A stretch of DNA of 64,000 bases from Chloroflexota bacterium (GCA_030607875.1 JAUWJD010000001.1:82039-146038); one strand, 5' to 3'; positions 52,444-62,328 are shown, counted from the stretch's first letter. Notes: generated by a model not told the origin, from the sequence alone. A program made the numbers and translations.

Positions 52444-55400
52444 ATGCGAACCAAACTGAGCGTGTTCTGTGAGAAAGTGATCGAGGCGGGCTGGCTGCTG
52501 ACACTCATTGTGGCACCGCTCTTCTTCAATGTCTACTCCAGCCGTGTTTTTGAGCCAGACAAGCTATCCATCGTGCGTTCGATTGCCTTGGTGATGAGCG
52601 CTGCCTGGCTGATCAAGGTTTTGGATATCCATACCTGGGGGCGCAGACCTTCCGACGCACACGGCAAAGCGCCACAGGAGGTACCCAGACCCAGCCTGTG
52701 GCAGCGGATCTCGTCTACACCATTGGTCTTGCCCACAGTTCTACTCGTCGGTGCATACCTTCTCAGCACCCTGCTATCTATAGCACCACGCATAAGCCTG
52801 TGGGGCTCCTACGTGCGTCTGCAAGGCACGTATACCACCTTTTCCTATATCGTCATCTTCTTCCTGATGTTGAACACGATGCGTCGCCAGGATCAAGTGG
52901 ATCGCCTCACAACTACCATTATCCTCACCAGTCTGCCCATCTCCCTCTATGGCATCTTACAACACTACGGTTTGGACTCGCTGCCCTGGAGTGGAGACGT
53001 TGCCACCCGCGTAGCTTCGAACATGGGCAACTCCATCTTCGTCGCTGCCTACTTGATCATGGCTTTGCCCATCACCCTGGCCAAGCTGGTGGAGTCGTTC
53101 TCGATTCTGCTGAAAGAACAGGAAGGATCCATCTCTCACGCCTTGTTGGCGGGGTGCTACACGTTCGTGATCAGCGTGCAAGTGATTTGCATCTTCTTTA
53201 CGCAGAGCCGTGGCCCCTTGCTCGGACTCCTGGGAGGGCTCTATGTCTTCTTGCTAGTGGCGTTCATTTCTCTGCGGCGCAGCATCAGCGACCAAAGCCC
53301 CACCAATGCCAGGGATGTGCTGCGGGCACTCGCCTTTGCTTTTGGAAGCATCCCGGTAGGTGTCGTGCCTGCCTACGTGCTCTTGGTGGCCCTGAAACGC
53401 GGCTGGCGCTGGCTGTGGCTGGCCTGGGTCTTCCACACCTTGCTTATCGCAGCATTCCTAGTTCTCTTCAACCTGCCCAATACACCGCTATCCCCCCTGC
53501 ACGAAATGCCGTACATCGGGCGTCTGGGTCAGGTCTTTGAAACCGAATCCGGCACCGGCAAAGTGCGTATGCTTATCTGGGAGGGGGCTCTTAAACTAAT
53601 CACAGCCAATCCTCTGCGTACGCTTGTAGGCTATGGCCCAGAGACCATGCATGTAGCCTACAACCCCTACTATCCACCTGAACTGGCATACTATGAGGCG
53701 CGAAACGCCTCACCGGATCGATCGCACAACGAGACCTTTGACGCTCTGGTCATTACCGGCGTGGTTGGCTTTGTGGCGTACATGTCCTTGTTCATCAGCA
53801 TATTCTACCATGGGCTGAGATGGCTCGGATTTATGGAGACCAAACGACAGCGCAAGCTGTTCCTGCTGCTCAGCGCTGCCGGTGCGATCGTTGGCGTGCT
53901 CTTACCAAGATTGCTGGAGGGCTCTTACAGGCTATCCGGCGTGGGCTTGCCTGTGGGGCTTGTCGCGGGCGCGTCGCTCTATCTGATGGTGTCAGCAGCG
54001 CTCTTCTACAGCAGGGAACAGCCAACCGCTGACTTGAAGAGACAATTGCTGCTCATCGGGCTTCTCTCGGCAATCGTGGCGCACTTTATCGAGATCCACT
54101 TTGGCATTGCCATCGCCTCCACAAGGACACACTTCTGGGCCTATGCAGCTTTGCTCGTCTTGCTGGGCCTGAATCAGATACAAGCAGAACCTGTAACAGA
54201 ACCCCTACCAACCGAGCAGAAAGCGTTGTCAGCCCGTCACGGGAAAGATAAACGACAGCGAGACCGGCGCAGCAAACGCTCACGACGCCGGGCGAAGAAG
54301 CAGGCACTCCTGGCAGCCGCGGCTGCCGAGCAGAGAGCGGCACCGTCCCGCCAGTCGCTGACGACCAAGGTGATCATAGGTTCGCTGTTGTGTGCGGTCA
54401 TCCTGTTCACCATGGGATTCGAATTCGTCGCCAATCCGATGAGAGAGTTCGATTCACTGCGTATCATTCAGCTCTCCCTCACGACCCTCGCCGCCCGAAG
54501 TGACCCCAGGACTTCGTATGGCACCCTATGGCTACTTCTCCTCACCTGGCTCGTGGGAGCGCTTGTGGTTACGGCTGAGAGCGAGCGCTGCGCGTCCTCC
54601 CGTCAGGGAATCAGTTGGTGGTTGTCGGCCTTGGGCATCTACATACTGGTGACCGTGGCTATCTGGATCGTCGGCATGGTAATACACACGTCCAGGATCA
54701 AGCCATACACCGATATTGCCAATACGGTCCCTGGCTACTACGGGATGCTATTGGTCCTGGGTATGTTCCTCGTCGCGGCCCTGATGCGGGGTACCCAGCT
54801 TCCAGCGCGGCTGTGGCGCACAGCCAATTTGTGGGTTTATCCTCTTCCCATTCTGGCCGCATTTGTTGTAGCTTATGCCACCAATATCAGCCCCGTGAAA
54901 GCGGACATCTACTACAAGACAGGCTTGAAACTGGAGGAAGAAGCCAACGGCTACCTCGGGACAGCACAGACACTGCAGTCACAAGGGCGCAGTGAAGAAG
55001 CAAGCCCGCTCTGGGAAGCCGCAGCATCGCGGTTGGACCGGAGTAGCCAGTTCTACAACCGCGCGCTTTCGCTGACGCCAGAGCAGGACTATTACTACCT
55101 GTTCCTCGGCCGCACGATGATGGGCAGATCTAGTGCGGTAAGCGACCCTCAGGAGAAGCAACTGTGGTTCGAAGAGAGCTTCAAAGCCCTGGACCGTGCG
55201 CGGCAGTTGAACCCCCTGAACACAGACCACTATGCCAACCTTGGGCGGCTACACCGTAATTGGGCTGACCTGGCTTCTAGCCCAGAGGAACGGGAGAAGA
55301 AGTTGAACCTAGCCCACGCATACTACGAACAGGCTACCAAGCTCAGCCCAAACAACTCGCAGCTTCTCAACGAGTGGGCGCTGGTCTATGCCACCCAAGA

Positions 55401-55941
55401 AGATTATGATGGTGCTTTCGAGAAACTGGATGACTCCCTGGCGCTGGACGAAAAGTTCGGTTCCACACACCTGCTCTACGCACGACTGCAATATCAATTG
55501 GGCCATCAAGACGAAACCGTCCAAGCCCTCCAGCAGGCGGTCTCGTACGAGCCAGAGAACATCGAAGCGCACAGTTGGTTGGGATTCCTCTATGCTCAAC
55601 AAGGTCGGAACGAGGAGGCCGCAGCCGAGAACCACAAGATACTGGATCTTGCGCCAGATGATCAGATCAGCCACCGTAACCTGTCCATACTCTATCAACA
55701 ATTGGAACGCGCCGAGGACGCCAATATACACTGGCAAGCGTACCAGAACCTTGAAGCGCTAACTGCCAACCCGGATGACGCTACCAGCCACCGCAATCTG
55801 GCGGTACTCTATCAACAACTGGGGCTGTTGGATGCTGCTATTGGGCATGCACAGAGAGCCGTGGATCTGTCGCCCATCACTGAGTGGCCAGCGCTACAGA
55901 GCCTGATCGAAGAACTGCGGGCACAGCAAGAGGCGACGTAG
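52444..55941 (+). CDS. O-antigen ligase/polymerase-like membrane protein fused to TPRs
   Basis: A 1165-residue protein. Residues 1-590 contain about a dozen membrane segments and the Wzy_C/WaaL region ([19 protein letters not shown], then [18 protein letters not shown] with the key H/N near the external loop). A strongly basic stretch near 598-620 ([19 protein letters not shown]) follows, then more membrane helices to about 810. From 822 to 1150 come about six TPRs ([39 protein letters not shown]). It probably polymerises or transfers the repeat units. GAGGG precedes ATG 52444. Confidence 0.82.
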   Translation: MRTKLSVFCEKVIEAGWLLTLIVAPLFFNVYSSRVFEPDKLSIVRSIALVMSAAWLIKVLDIHTWGRRPSDAHGKAPQEVPRPSLWQRISSTPLVLPTVLLVGAYLLSTLLSIAPRISLWGSYVRLQGTYTTFSYIVIFFLMLNTMRRQDQVDRLTTTIILTSLPISLYGILQHYGLDSLPWSGDVATRVASNMGNSIFVAAYLIMALPITLAKLVESFSILLKEQEGSISHALLAGCYTFVISVQVICIFFTQSRGPLLGLLGGLYVFLLVAFISLRRSISDQSPTNARDVLRALAFAFGSIPVGVVPAYVLLVALKRGWRWLWLAWVFHTLLIAAFLVLFNLPNTPLSPLHEMPYIGRLGQVFETESGTGKVRMLIWEGALKLITANPLRTLVGYGPETMHVAYNPYYPPELAYYEARNASPDRSHNETFDALVITGVVGFVAYMSLFISIFYHGLRWLGFMETKRQRKLFLLLSAAGAIVGVLLPRLLEGSYRLSGVGLPVGLVAGASLYLMVSAALFYSREQPTADLKRQLLLIGLLSAIVAHFIEIHFGIAIASTRTHFWAYAALLVLLGLNQIQAEPVTEPLPTEQKALSARHGKDKRQRDRRSKRSRRRAKKQALLAAAAAEQRAAPSRQSLTTKVIIGSLLCAVILFTMGFEFVANPMREFDSLRIIQLSLTTLAARSDPRTSYGTLWLLLLTWLVGALVVTAESERCASSRQGISWWLSALGIYILVTVAIWIVGMVIHTSRIKPYTDIANTVPGYYGMLLVLGMFLVAALMRGTQLPARLWRTANLWVYPLPILAAFVVAYATNISPVKADIYYKTGLKLEEEANGYLGTAQTLQSQGRSEEASPLWEAAASRLDRSSQFYNRALSLTPEQDYYYLFLGRTMMGRSSAVSDPQEKQLWFEESFKALDRARQLNPLNTDHYANLGRLHRNWADLASSPEEREKKLNLAHAYYEQATKLSPNNSQLLNEWALVYATQEDYDGAFEKLDDSLALDEKFGSTHLLYARLQYQLGHQDETVQALQQAVSYEPENIEAHSWLGFLYAQQGRNEEAAAENHKILDLAPDDQISHRNLSILYQQLERAEDANIHWQAYQNLEALTANPDDATSHRNLAVLYQQLGLLDAAIGHAQRAVDLSPITEWPALQSLIEELRAQQEAT

Positions 55942-55964
55942 CAAGAGCAACAGAAGGAAATGCC

Positions 55965-56978
55965 ATGACGCAGTATATGTTAATCTTTGCCAGTGCGCTG
56001 CTCATTGTGATGGGCAGTATGCCGCTGGTGAAGAAAGCCGCCGTTCGCTGGGGCTTTATCGACCAGCCGAGTGCCAGAAAAGTGCATACACGCCCAACGC
56101 CTCGCCTGGGTGGCGCAGCGATCTACGTGGGTTGCATTGCCGCTCTGCTCCTGTTTGGCGACCGATTCTATGTCTCACAGGTGGTCAGTATCCTGGTGGG
56201 TGCAACCCTGGTCTCTTTTCTGGGAGTGTGGGACGATCACCATGGCCTGCGGCCGTTGCTCAAACTGGCTGGGCAGGTGTTGGCTACCGGCATCCTGATG
56301 GTGTCAGGCATCCAGGTCGGGTTCTTGCCCACGCCCTGGCTGAATCTGTTGGCTACTTTGCTTTGGGTGGTGGGCATCACCAACGCACTGAACCTGCTCG
56401 ACAACATGGACGGGTTATCAGGCGGCGTAGCCACGATAGCCTGCATTTTCTTTTTCCTACTGGCAGTCATGAGCGGGCAATACCTGGTCGGCAGTATGGC
56501 CGCAGCGCTTCTGGGCGCTTGCCTCGGCTTCCTCCACTACAACCTCAACCCTGCCACCATCTTCATGGGCGATACCGGCAGCCTCTTCATTGGTTTCGTG
56601 CTGGCAGCTCTGGGCATCAAGCTGCGCTTCCCGGACAATGTTGCTTTCGTAACCTGGATGGTGCCGGTAGTGGTGCTGGGGTTGCCCATCTTTGATACGG
56701 CTCTGGTAGTGGTTTCGCGTCTCCGCCGGGGCCTTAACCCGTTGACCACGCCAGGGAAGGACCACGTTTCGCACCGCCTGGTACGAATGGGGGCCACCCA
56801 ACGAGAGGCTGTGCTAACGCTTTACCTCGTGTGTTGTGCGCTGGGCGTGGTGGCGATGTTCCTGACGCAGGCCAGCATACTGGAAGGCTACTTTGTGGGT
56901 GCATTGTTGGTGCTCGTTGCACTCTATGGTCTCTGGCGCTTGGAGCAAGTGCAGACCGACTCAAAGCCTTCAGCATGA
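55965..56978 (+). CDS. Polyprenyl-phosphate sugar-1-phosphate transferase (WecA/TagO-like)
   Basis: A 337-residue membrane enzyme with about 10-11 helices that starts glycan synthesis by moving a sugar-1-phosphate (GlcNAc-1-P in WecA/TagO) to undecaprenyl phosphate. Family motifs are present: [29 protein letters not shown] (DD), [26 protein letters not shown] and the HxH-like [11 protein letters not shown]. The ATG has AAGGAA 5 nt upstream. It lies between the polymerase and the UDP-sugar dehydrogenase. The donor sugar is inferred from the family. Confidence 0.93.
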   Translation: MTQYMLIFASALLIVMGSMPLVKKAAVRWGFIDQPSARKVHTRPTPRLGGAAIYVGCIAALLLFGDRFYVSQVVSILVGATLVSFLGVWDDHHGLRPLLKLAGQVLATGILMVSGIQVGFLPTPWLNLLATLLWVVGITNALNLLDNMDGLSGGVATIACIFFFLLAVMSGQYLVGSMAAALLGACLGFLHYNLNPATIFMGDTGSLFIGFVLAALGIKLRFPDNVAFVTWMVPVVVLGLPIFDTALVVVSRLRRGLNPLTTPGKDHVSHRLVRMGATQREAVLTLYLVCCALGVVAMFLTQASILEGYFVGALLVLVALYGLWRLEQVQTDSKPSA

Positions 56979-57008
56979 ACGCCGTTGGAGACAAAGGACA
57001 AAACAGCA

Positions 57009-58385
57009 TTGGCACTCGCAGACCGCATTGAAGACAAATCGGCCCACATCTGCGTCCTGGGCCTGGGCTACGTGGGATTACCGCTGGCCGTAGGCCTGGC
57101 TGACGTGGGATACCAGGTCATCGGCCTGGACATCGACAAATCGAAGGTAAGAGCCATCCAAGAAGGCCAGAGCTACATCCTCGATGTCTCCGCTCAGGAT
57201 GTCGCCAGGCTGGTAACTGCCGAACAGTTGCGAGCCACCACCGACTACGACATTCTGTCCAAGATGGACGTCATCTTCATCTGTGTGCCGACTCCATTCG
57301 ATGCGATGAAGGCCCCTGATCTTTCGGCCATCGTAGCTGCATCCAACGGCATCGCAAAGCGACTCTGTCCGGGACAGCTCATCATCCTGCAGAGCACGAC
57401 CTACCCCGGTACCACCGAGGACAAAGTGCTCCCTATCCTGGAGGAAAGCGGCCTGCGTGCCGGCCATGACTTCCACCTGGCCTTCTCCCCCGAGCGCATC
57501 AATCCAGGGGACAAGGTGTACCACGTTGGCAACCTGCCCAAGGTAGTCGGCGGCCTTACGCCACAATGCGCCGACCTGGCCCGGCGGCTGCTCGAGCATC
57601 TCTCGCCAGAAGTGTACGTCGTGTCTTCGCCGCGCGCGGCAGAGATGTCCAAGCTCCTAGAAAACATCTTCCGCAGTGTGAACATAGCCCTGGTCAACGA
57701 GCTGGCCTTGCTCAGTGAACGCATGGGCATTGACATTTGGGAAGTCATCCAGGCAGCCGCCACCAAGCCCTTTGGCTTCATGCCCTTTTATCCAGGTCCG
57801 GGAACGGGTGGACATTGTATACCTGTGGATCCTTACTATCTGTCCTGGAAAGCTCGCGAGTACGACTTTCACACCAAGTTCATCGAGTTGGCTGCGGAAG
57901 TTAACCAGAGCATGCCTTATCACGTGGTGGAGCTGATCACACGGGGCCTGAACCGTCACGGTCAGGTTCTGTGTGGCGCCCACGTCCTGATCCTGGGTGT
58001 GGCGTTCAAGAAGAACGTAGACGATGCGCGAAACTCGCCAGCGGAGCGAATCATGGAGTTACTGCTGGAACGTGGAGCCATAGTCGGCTACAACGACCCA
58101 TACGTGCCGCGTTTCCATATCGGTCGAAACGTGTTCTATAAGCAAAAGAGAGAACTTGTCTCTCAGCCTCTGACCAAAGAACTGCTGAAAGAGAGCCATT
58201 GCGTGGTCATTGTAGCTGATCACAGTTGCTATGATTACGCTTGGATTGCAGACCATTGTTCCCTAGTGGTAGACACCAAGAATGCCATGCAAGGCGTCAG
58301 GAATCCAGGTGCCGACACCGTGAGGCTTGGTGCGCCGTGGGATAGCGCACCAGGCAGTCACAATGAGGGTCCTCAAGACCCATGA
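57009..58385 (+). CDS. Nucleotide-sugar dehydrogenase (WbpA/WecC-like)
   Basis: A 458-residue NAD-dependent enzyme oxidising C6 of a UDP-sugar, most like UDP-N-acetylglucosamine 6-dehydrogenase (WbpA). The NAD site is VLGLGYVGLPLAVGLADVGY. The catalytic cysteine is C270 in GTGGHCIPVDPYYLSWKA, with IDIWEVIQAAATKPFGFMPF before it, typical of the WbpA/WbpO group. TTG 57009 has AAAGGA 9 nt upstream and is preferred to TTG 56985. It makes the uronic acid donor for the locus and pairs logically with the WbpD-like acetyltransferase at 22875. Confidence 0.92.
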   Translation: MALADRIEDKSAHICVLGLGYVGLPLAVGLADVGYQVIGLDIDKSKVRAIQEGQSYILDVSAQDVARLVTAEQLRATTDYDILSKMDVIFICVPTPFDAMKAPDLSAIVAASNGIAKRLCPGQLIILQSTTYPGTTEDKVLPILEESGLRAGHDFHLAFSPERINPGDKVYHVGNLPKVVGGLTPQCADLARRLLEHLSPEVYVVSSPRAAEMSKLLENIFRSVNIALVNELALLSERMGIDIWEVIQAAATKPFGFMPFYPGPGTGGHCIPVDPYYLSWKAREYDFHTKFIELAAEVNQSMPYHVVELITRGLNRHGQVLCGAHVLILGVAFKKNVDDARNSPAERIMELLLERGAIVGYNDPYVPRFHIGRNVFYKQKRELVSQPLTKELLKESHCVVIVADHSCYDYAWIADHCSLVVDTKNAMQGVRNPGADTVRLGAPWDSAPGSHNEGPQDP

Positions 58386-58409
58386 CCTCAGTTTCTGTGC
58401 CAAGTCGCA

Positions 58410-58432
58410 CCAGGTGTCCTGGCTTTGTTTTT
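58410..58432 (+). terminator. Possible terminator of the polysaccharide locus
   Basis: A short CCAGG-3 nt-CCTGG stem is followed by CTTTGTTTTT about 25 nt after the dehydrogenase stop. The stem is only 5 bp, but the U tract is good. Confidence 0.45.
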
Positions 58433-58512
58433 CAACGCTAGTCAGCGCGCAGACCAGCATACGCTCATCGAGGCAAGCCGAGGAATGAATAGAGCCACAG
58501 CAGGATATCCCG

Positions 58513-59079
58513 TTGCCTGACATCAAGGAAAAGTCCGCCAAGCTAGCGCTGGTACAGCGTGTGGTCGCCCTTTTCTTTTCCCTTGGCATCACCGCGCTCA
58601 TCTTCTGCTACCGCGACCGGATAGCGCAATTCTCGACCTATAGCTACCTGGGACTGTTCGTCATCAGCGTCATCGGCAACGCCACCGTTCTCTTACCAGT
58701 GCCCAGCCTTGCTGCCACCTTTGTGGCGGGTGGGCTCTTCCACCCCGTACCAGCGGGCGTCGTCTCAGGCGCAGGCATGGCTATCGGTGAACTGAGCGGC
58801 TACCTGGCTGGCTACGGAGGCACCGCTATCGTGGAAACGAAGGGTCACGAGATTTTCCAGCATCTGCAACGCTGGATGCAACGTCACGGATTCCTGACGA
58901 TTTTTGTCCTGTCTGTCATACCCAATCCCATCTTTGATCTGGCTGGCGTAGCCGCTGGCATGTCGCATTATCCCATTAGTCACTTCTTGACAGCTTGTTT
59001 TCTGGGCAAGACGGTGAAGGGAATCCTCTTTGCCTGGGCAGGGGCGCAGTCGCTACCGTGGCTCGAGCGACTGCTGTAG
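58513..59079 (+). CDS. VTT-domain (DedA/SNARE-associated-like) membrane protein
   Basis: A 188-residue membrane protein with four or five helices. It contains the VTT core: FVISVIGNATVLLPVPSLAATFVAGG, then GAGMAIGELSGYLAGYGG and the FLTIFVLSVIPNPIFDLAGVAAG segment. VTT/DedA-like proteins are linked to lipid-carrier recycling, so a role in returning polyprenyl phosphate for the glycan locus is attractive but only inferred. The start is TTG with CAGGA nearby. Confidence 0.8.
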   Translation: MPDIKEKSAKLALVQRVVALFFSLGITALIFCYRDRIAQFSTYSYLGLFVISVIGNATVLLPVPSLAATFVAGGLFHPVPAGVVSGAGMAIGELSGYLAGYGGTAIVETKGHEIFQHLQRWMQRHGFLTIFVLSVIPNPIFDLAGVAAGMSHYPISHFLTACFLGKTVKGILFAWAGAQSLPWLERLL

Positions 59080-59195
59080 TCAAACCCGCGGATGTTGACA
59101 TCAGGACCTATCCTGAAGGAGCACAAAGCTACTCGCAACCAAAGAGAACCTTCATGCGTCTCTACAGTAGAACGATATAGCCTGGGGAGGAAAAG

Positions 59196-59648
59196 ATGAG
59201 TAGGGGGTTTCTGGGCACGCAAGCAACGCTGGTCGCGGACATCAATCTGATCCTGCAGATCGTGATCCTGATCGTACTTATGATCAGCACCCTTCAGGCC
59301 AGAAAGCGCGGTCTCAGTGCCCATCGCACGCTCCTGGCCATTGCAGTCATGCTCAACGCTGTGCTGATTATCGCCATCATGAATCCTTCTTTCTTCCGCA
59401 TCTTGCCCTTTGCCCTGCACAATCCTGGAGCTCCAGTGCCGACATTGCTGTGGCCACACGTCAGCATGGGTGTTGTCGCTGAGTTGATAGGCGTTTACCT
59501 GGTTCTCTCGACAAACCTGGATTGGGGCAGCTCGCCCCGCCTGCAGCAGCGCCAGCGGAGAGTGCGCACTGCGCTGCGCATCATGTTGCTCCTCTGGGCA
59601 TTAGCTCTAGCGATAGGCCTGGCCGTGTATTTCAGGCTGTACACATGA
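59196..59648 (+). CDS. DUF420-like small membrane protein
   Basis: A 150-residue membrane protein with four hydrophobic segments: INLILQIVILIVLMIS, LLAIAVMLNAVLIIAI, a third around VSMGVVAELIGVYLVL and a C-terminal IMLLLWALALAIGLAVYF. A short HRTLL and a basic QQRQRRVRT loop lie between them. The layout, with a conserved His before helix 2, resembles DUF420 proteins. Function unknown. GGGAGG precedes the ATG. Confidence 0.65.
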   Translation: MSRGFLGTQATLVADINLILQIVILIVLMISTLQARKRGLSAHRTLLAIAVMLNAVLIIAIMNPSFFRILPFALHNPGAPVPTLLWPHVSMGVVAELIGVYLVLSTNLDWGSSPRLQQRQRRVRTALRIMLLLWALALAIGLAVYFRLYT

Positions 59649-59942
59649 CACACTGACTATCCGCCACAGAACCTCAGAACATGTTCCCTCGTACGCGCTG
59701 TCGCTTTGAGGGGATGTTCATTTTCCTCCGCGAGCCCAGGGTAATTGTACCGAAACTCGAGAACGGCTTGCCGTAGGGGTTTTTGGAAGCTTAGAAGCTT
59801 AGCTCCGTTATCCCGGCCCACTTCATACCCTTTCCTGCTGGTGATAGGTATCGGAGAGCTAGGCGTGGCTTGCTGAAGGCAGAGTGCCCGCTTCTGACGG
59901 ATCACAGCAACTGGCCAACGCACTTTGCAGCCAAGTCGCGAC

Positions 59943-59971
59943 TTGACACAGAACAAATGTTCGTGTATAAT
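59943..59971 (+). promoter_or_regulatory. lexA promoter
   Basis: TTGACA (59943-59948), exactly 17 nt, TATAAT (59966-59971): a consensus sigma-70 promoter. Confidence 0.85.
59951..59962. promoter_or_regulatory. SOS box in the lexA promoter
   Basis: GAACAAATGTTC (GAAC-N4-GTTC) lies between the -35 and -10, where bound LexA would block RNA polymerase. This is the Gram-positive type of LexA operator and supports autoregulation. Confidence 0.85.
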
Positions 59972-60025
59972 GAGACTGAGTGAGGCAACATTCAGAGTCC
60001 AAGTTCTTCGAAGGGAGGTACCTCG

Positions 60026-60679
60026 ATGGATCTGTCGCCTAGGCAAAGCGCTATGTTGGCTTACATAGGGAAGTATGTAGCGGAGAATGGCTATCCCCCG
60101 AGCATGCGTGAGATGGGGGAGGCGGTGGATATCTCTTCTACATCCGTGGTCAGCTACAACCTCAATATCCTGCAGGCCAAAGGCTACATCCAGCGCGACC
60201 GTGAGATCTCGCGCGGCGTGAAGCTGCTGGACAAAGCTGTGGAGCACCAGGTGTCGGTTCTGGATGAAATCATCATCAACGTGCCAGTTCTGGGGCGCAT
60301 CATGGCCAGTGAGCCGGTTCCCATCCCCGACGACAGCACTTCACCACTGGACGTGGACGAAAGCATTGCCTTGACCCGAGACATTCTGCAAGAAGATGGA
60401 CCTGTCTATGCTCTGCAGGTCAAGGGTGATTCGATGATTGACGCACTCATTCATGATGGTGATATTGTGATCATGAAACCAGAGACTGAACCCAAGAATG
60501 GGGACTTGGTAGCGGCCTGGCTCAAGGCAGAGAAGGAAACGACTCTCAAGCGCTTCTATCTGGAGAACAAGCACCGCGTGAGGCTGCAGCCAGCGAATCC
60601 GACCATGGAGCCGATATACGTTCACCCTTCCAATCTAGAGATCCAGGGCAAGGTCATCGCCGTCATCCGGCAGCTCTAG
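60026..60679 (+). CDS. lexA: LexA repressor
   Basis: A 217-residue SOS repressor with self-cleaving peptidase domain. The winged helix is at 1-68 (GYPPSMREMGEAVDISSTSV). The S24 domain runs from about 88, with nucleophile S136 (VKGDSMIDAL) and base K175 (TTLKRF). The scissile region reads GRIMASEP, so the cleavage bond would be A94-S95 in place of the usual Ala-Gly. GGGAGG precedes the ATG. It is autoregulated through the SOS box in its promoter and is followed by an SOS-controlled FtsK-like gene. Confidence 0.94.
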   Translation: MDLSPRQSAMLAYIGKYVAENGYPPSMREMGEAVDISSTSVVSYNLNILQAKGYIQRDREISRGVKLLDKAVEHQVSVLDEIIINVPVLGRIMASEPVPIPDDSTSPLDVDESIALTRDILQEDGPVYALQVKGDSMIDALIHDGDIVIMKPETEPKNGDLVAAWLKAEKETTLKRFYLENKHRVRLQPANPTMEPIYVHPSNLEIQGKVIAVIRQL

Positions 60680-60726
60680 CCTCCACAACATTTCATAACA
60701 AACCTTAAAGATTGTCAAGAAGCCTC

Positions 60727-60755
60727 TTGACATTAGAACAGTTGTTCTATACAAT
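60727..60755 (+). promoter_or_regulatory. Promoter of the FtsK-like SOS gene
   Basis: TTGACA (60727-60732), 17 nt, TACAAT (60750-60755). SOS box 1 fills the spacer and box 2 lies just after the -10. Confidence 0.8.
60736..60747. promoter_or_regulatory. SOS box 1 of the FtsK-like gene
   Basis: GAACAGTTGTTC, a perfect palindromic GAAC-N4-GTTC inside the promoter spacer. Flanking A and T extend the symmetry to 14 bp. Confidence 0.85.
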
Positions 60756-60763
60756 TAGAAGTA

Positions 60764-60775
60764 GAACGTATGTTC
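60764..60775. promoter_or_regulatory. SOS box 2 of the FtsK-like gene
   Basis: GAACGTATGTTC, again GAAC-N4-GTTC with 14-bp symmetry. Its centre is 28 bp from box 1, close to the likely transcription start, so two LexA dimers could bind. Confidence 0.85.
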
Positions 60776-60797
60776 TAATGGACGGGAGGCTTTGGTT

Positions 60798-61856
60798 TTG
60801 CGAAGGCTGCTTGAGTTTCAGGCTAACCAGATTGAGATGGTGCTGTCCAGCCACAAGATTCCCTCGCGCGTGGTCGGCGGCACCGTTACCCCGCACACGG
60901 TGCGTTTTCAACTTGCCACACGCATGGGCACGCGCATCTCGCAGATCCAGCGCCTGTCGGAGGAAATCGCGTTGTCCCTGGAGGCGCCGTCCTGCCGCGT
61001 AGTGCGTGACAACGGCAGGCTGAACATCGAGATCCCGCGCGCACAACCAGCAAAGGTGGCGCTGCTGGAGTTGTGCCGCCGCCTGGCCTACGTTCCGCCC
61101 TGCTCACCGCTGCTGGGGGTAGACGAGAACGGTACGCCGCTGCTGCTGAACCTAACGAGCCCTGACGTAGCCCATGCCCTCATCTGCGGCACCACTGGTT
61201 CGGGCAAGACTGCGCTGGCGCGGACGATGGCCCTGTCGCTGGCGATGCACAACCCGCAGCGACAACTGCAACTGCTGCTGATCGACCCCAAGGGACGTAG
61301 CTTTGCCTGTCTGTCCGCGCTGCCGCACCTGCTGTGCCCACCGGTGACCGAGGTGCGGGATATCGTGGACCAACTGACCTGGTTGATGAGTGAGATGGAG
61401 CGACGGGATGCGCAGGGCAGCAACACGCCTCGGGTGATGCTCTTTATCGACGAACTGGCGGATCTGCTGATGCTGGGCGGCAAGGAGCTGGAGTTCGCGC
61501 TAACGCGCCTCTCACAGCGGGGACGGGAGGCCGGGGTGCACTTGGTGGCCTGCACGCAAAAGCCCACAGCAGCGGTGATCGGCTCGCTGATCAAGGCCAA
61601 CTTCCCAGTGCGGCTGGTGGGGTCGGTGACTTCGCCGGAGGAGGCCAAAATCGCCGGCGGCGTATCGGGCACTGGTGCGGAGCGGTTGCAGGGTCGGGGC
61701 GCCTTTCTGCTGGTGCTCAAAGGGCAGAGCACGCGCTTCTGCGCGGCTTACGTTTCGCCAACGGAAGCACAAGGGGAGGCAGAGAAGTTGCGGGGCACTG
61801 CGCTATCCCCAAAGCGGCGTGCCGGCACTGGCCTGGTACTGCGCAGAGTGAAATAA
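60798..61856 (+). CDS. SOS-controlled soluble FtsK/SpoIIIE-type DNA translocase
   Basis: A 352-residue motor. Residues 1-95 match the FtsK alpha domain (GTVTPHTVRFQLATRMGTRI, LSEEIALSLEAPS). The RecA-like beta domain has Walker A GTTGSGKTAL near 131, Walker B VMLFIDELADLL, a QRGREAGVHLVACTQKP segment and GRGAFLLV near the end. It lacks the N-terminal membrane helices and the C-terminal gamma winged helix, so it is a bare alpha-beta translocase. TTG 60798 is 8 nt after GGGAGG; TTG 60792 is too close. Two SOS boxes control it. It may move or pump DNA during damage repair. Confidence 0.88.
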   Translation: MRRLLEFQANQIEMVLSSHKIPSRVVGGTVTPHTVRFQLATRMGTRISQIQRLSEEIALSLEAPSCRVVRDNGRLNIEIPRAQPAKVALLELCRRLAYVPPCSPLLGVDENGTPLLLNLTSPDVAHALICGTTGSGKTALARTMALSLAMHNPQRQLQLLLIDPKGRSFACLSALPHLLCPPVTEVRDIVDQLTWLMSEMERRDAQGSNTPRVMLFIDELADLLMLGGKELEFALTRLSQRGREAGVHLVACTQKPTAAVIGSLIKANFPVRLVGSVTSPEEAKIAGGVSGTGAERLQGRGAFLLVLKGQSTRFCAAYVSPTEAQGEAEKLRGTALSPKRRAGTGLVLRRVK

Positions 61857-61962
61857 GGGGTACATCGCAAAGCATAATGAGCGAGCTGCCAACTGCTAAC
61901 TGTCACCTGACGGCCAGCAACTGGCAAGTGGAAACCAGTGATAATTCTTTTGGAGGTGAGAA

Positions 61963-62319
61963 TTGCGGAAAGCACTCGTTGCAATGGTCTTGGCATTTGC
62001 TGTTACCCTGGCGGCGATCATCGGCACACGGATGAGCGCTGAGGCTATGGCTGTTGTGGTGGGGGTTGTATGCGGCGTAGCGGCAGGCATCCCGGTGAGC
62101 TTGCTTATCCTGCTCATCTCCAACCGGCGGGGCCGCCAGGCCGAGGCGGCAACGCACTATCCAGGCGGGAGGTACGGGGCGTACCCGCCGGTAGTGGTCA
62201 TTCAAGGTGGAACACCATCTCAAGATCATCTGGCTCCGCCCTATTATCCTGCAGGGACAACGGCATATGAACCTGCACAACGGCAGTTTCGCCTCGTAGG
62301 TGACTACGAAGAACGATAG
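61963..62319 (+). CDS. Small membrane protein with Pro/Tyr-rich tail
   Basis: A 118-residue unknown protein. It has two hydrophobic segments (about 4-20 and 29-52), then a basic RRGRQ stop-transfer and a Gly/Pro/Tyr-rich cytosolic tail (YPGGRYGAYPPVVV, APPYYPAGTTAYEP). Start TTG 61963 has GGAGG 6 nt upstream. It follows the FtsK-like gene by 106 nt and precedes the DUF6504 gene by 9 nt, so it may act as a membrane anchor within the SOS cassette; this is inference. Confidence 0.7.
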   Translation: MRKALVAMVLAFAVTLAAIIGTRMSAEAMAVVVGVVCGVAAGIPVSLLILLISNRRGRQAEAATHYPGGRYGAYPPVVVIQGGTPSQDHLAPPYYPAGTTAYEPAQRQFRLVGDYEER

Positions 62320-62328
62320 AGGACCGAA

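Larger units (their letters stand above)
59649..60025. other. Intergenic region before lexA
   Basis: A 377-nt gap. Its last 85 nt hold the lexA promoter, operator and ribosome-binding site. The first 290 nt show no gene. A GAACATGTTC at 59677-59686 has a 2-nt spacer and so is not a standard SOS box. A short AAGCTTAG duplication lies near 59788. Confidence 0.6.

Noticed and set aside
59677..59686. GAACATGTTC upstream of lexA resembling an SOS box
   Set aside because: The spacer between GAAC and GTTC is 2 nt, not 4, and it is far from the promoter.
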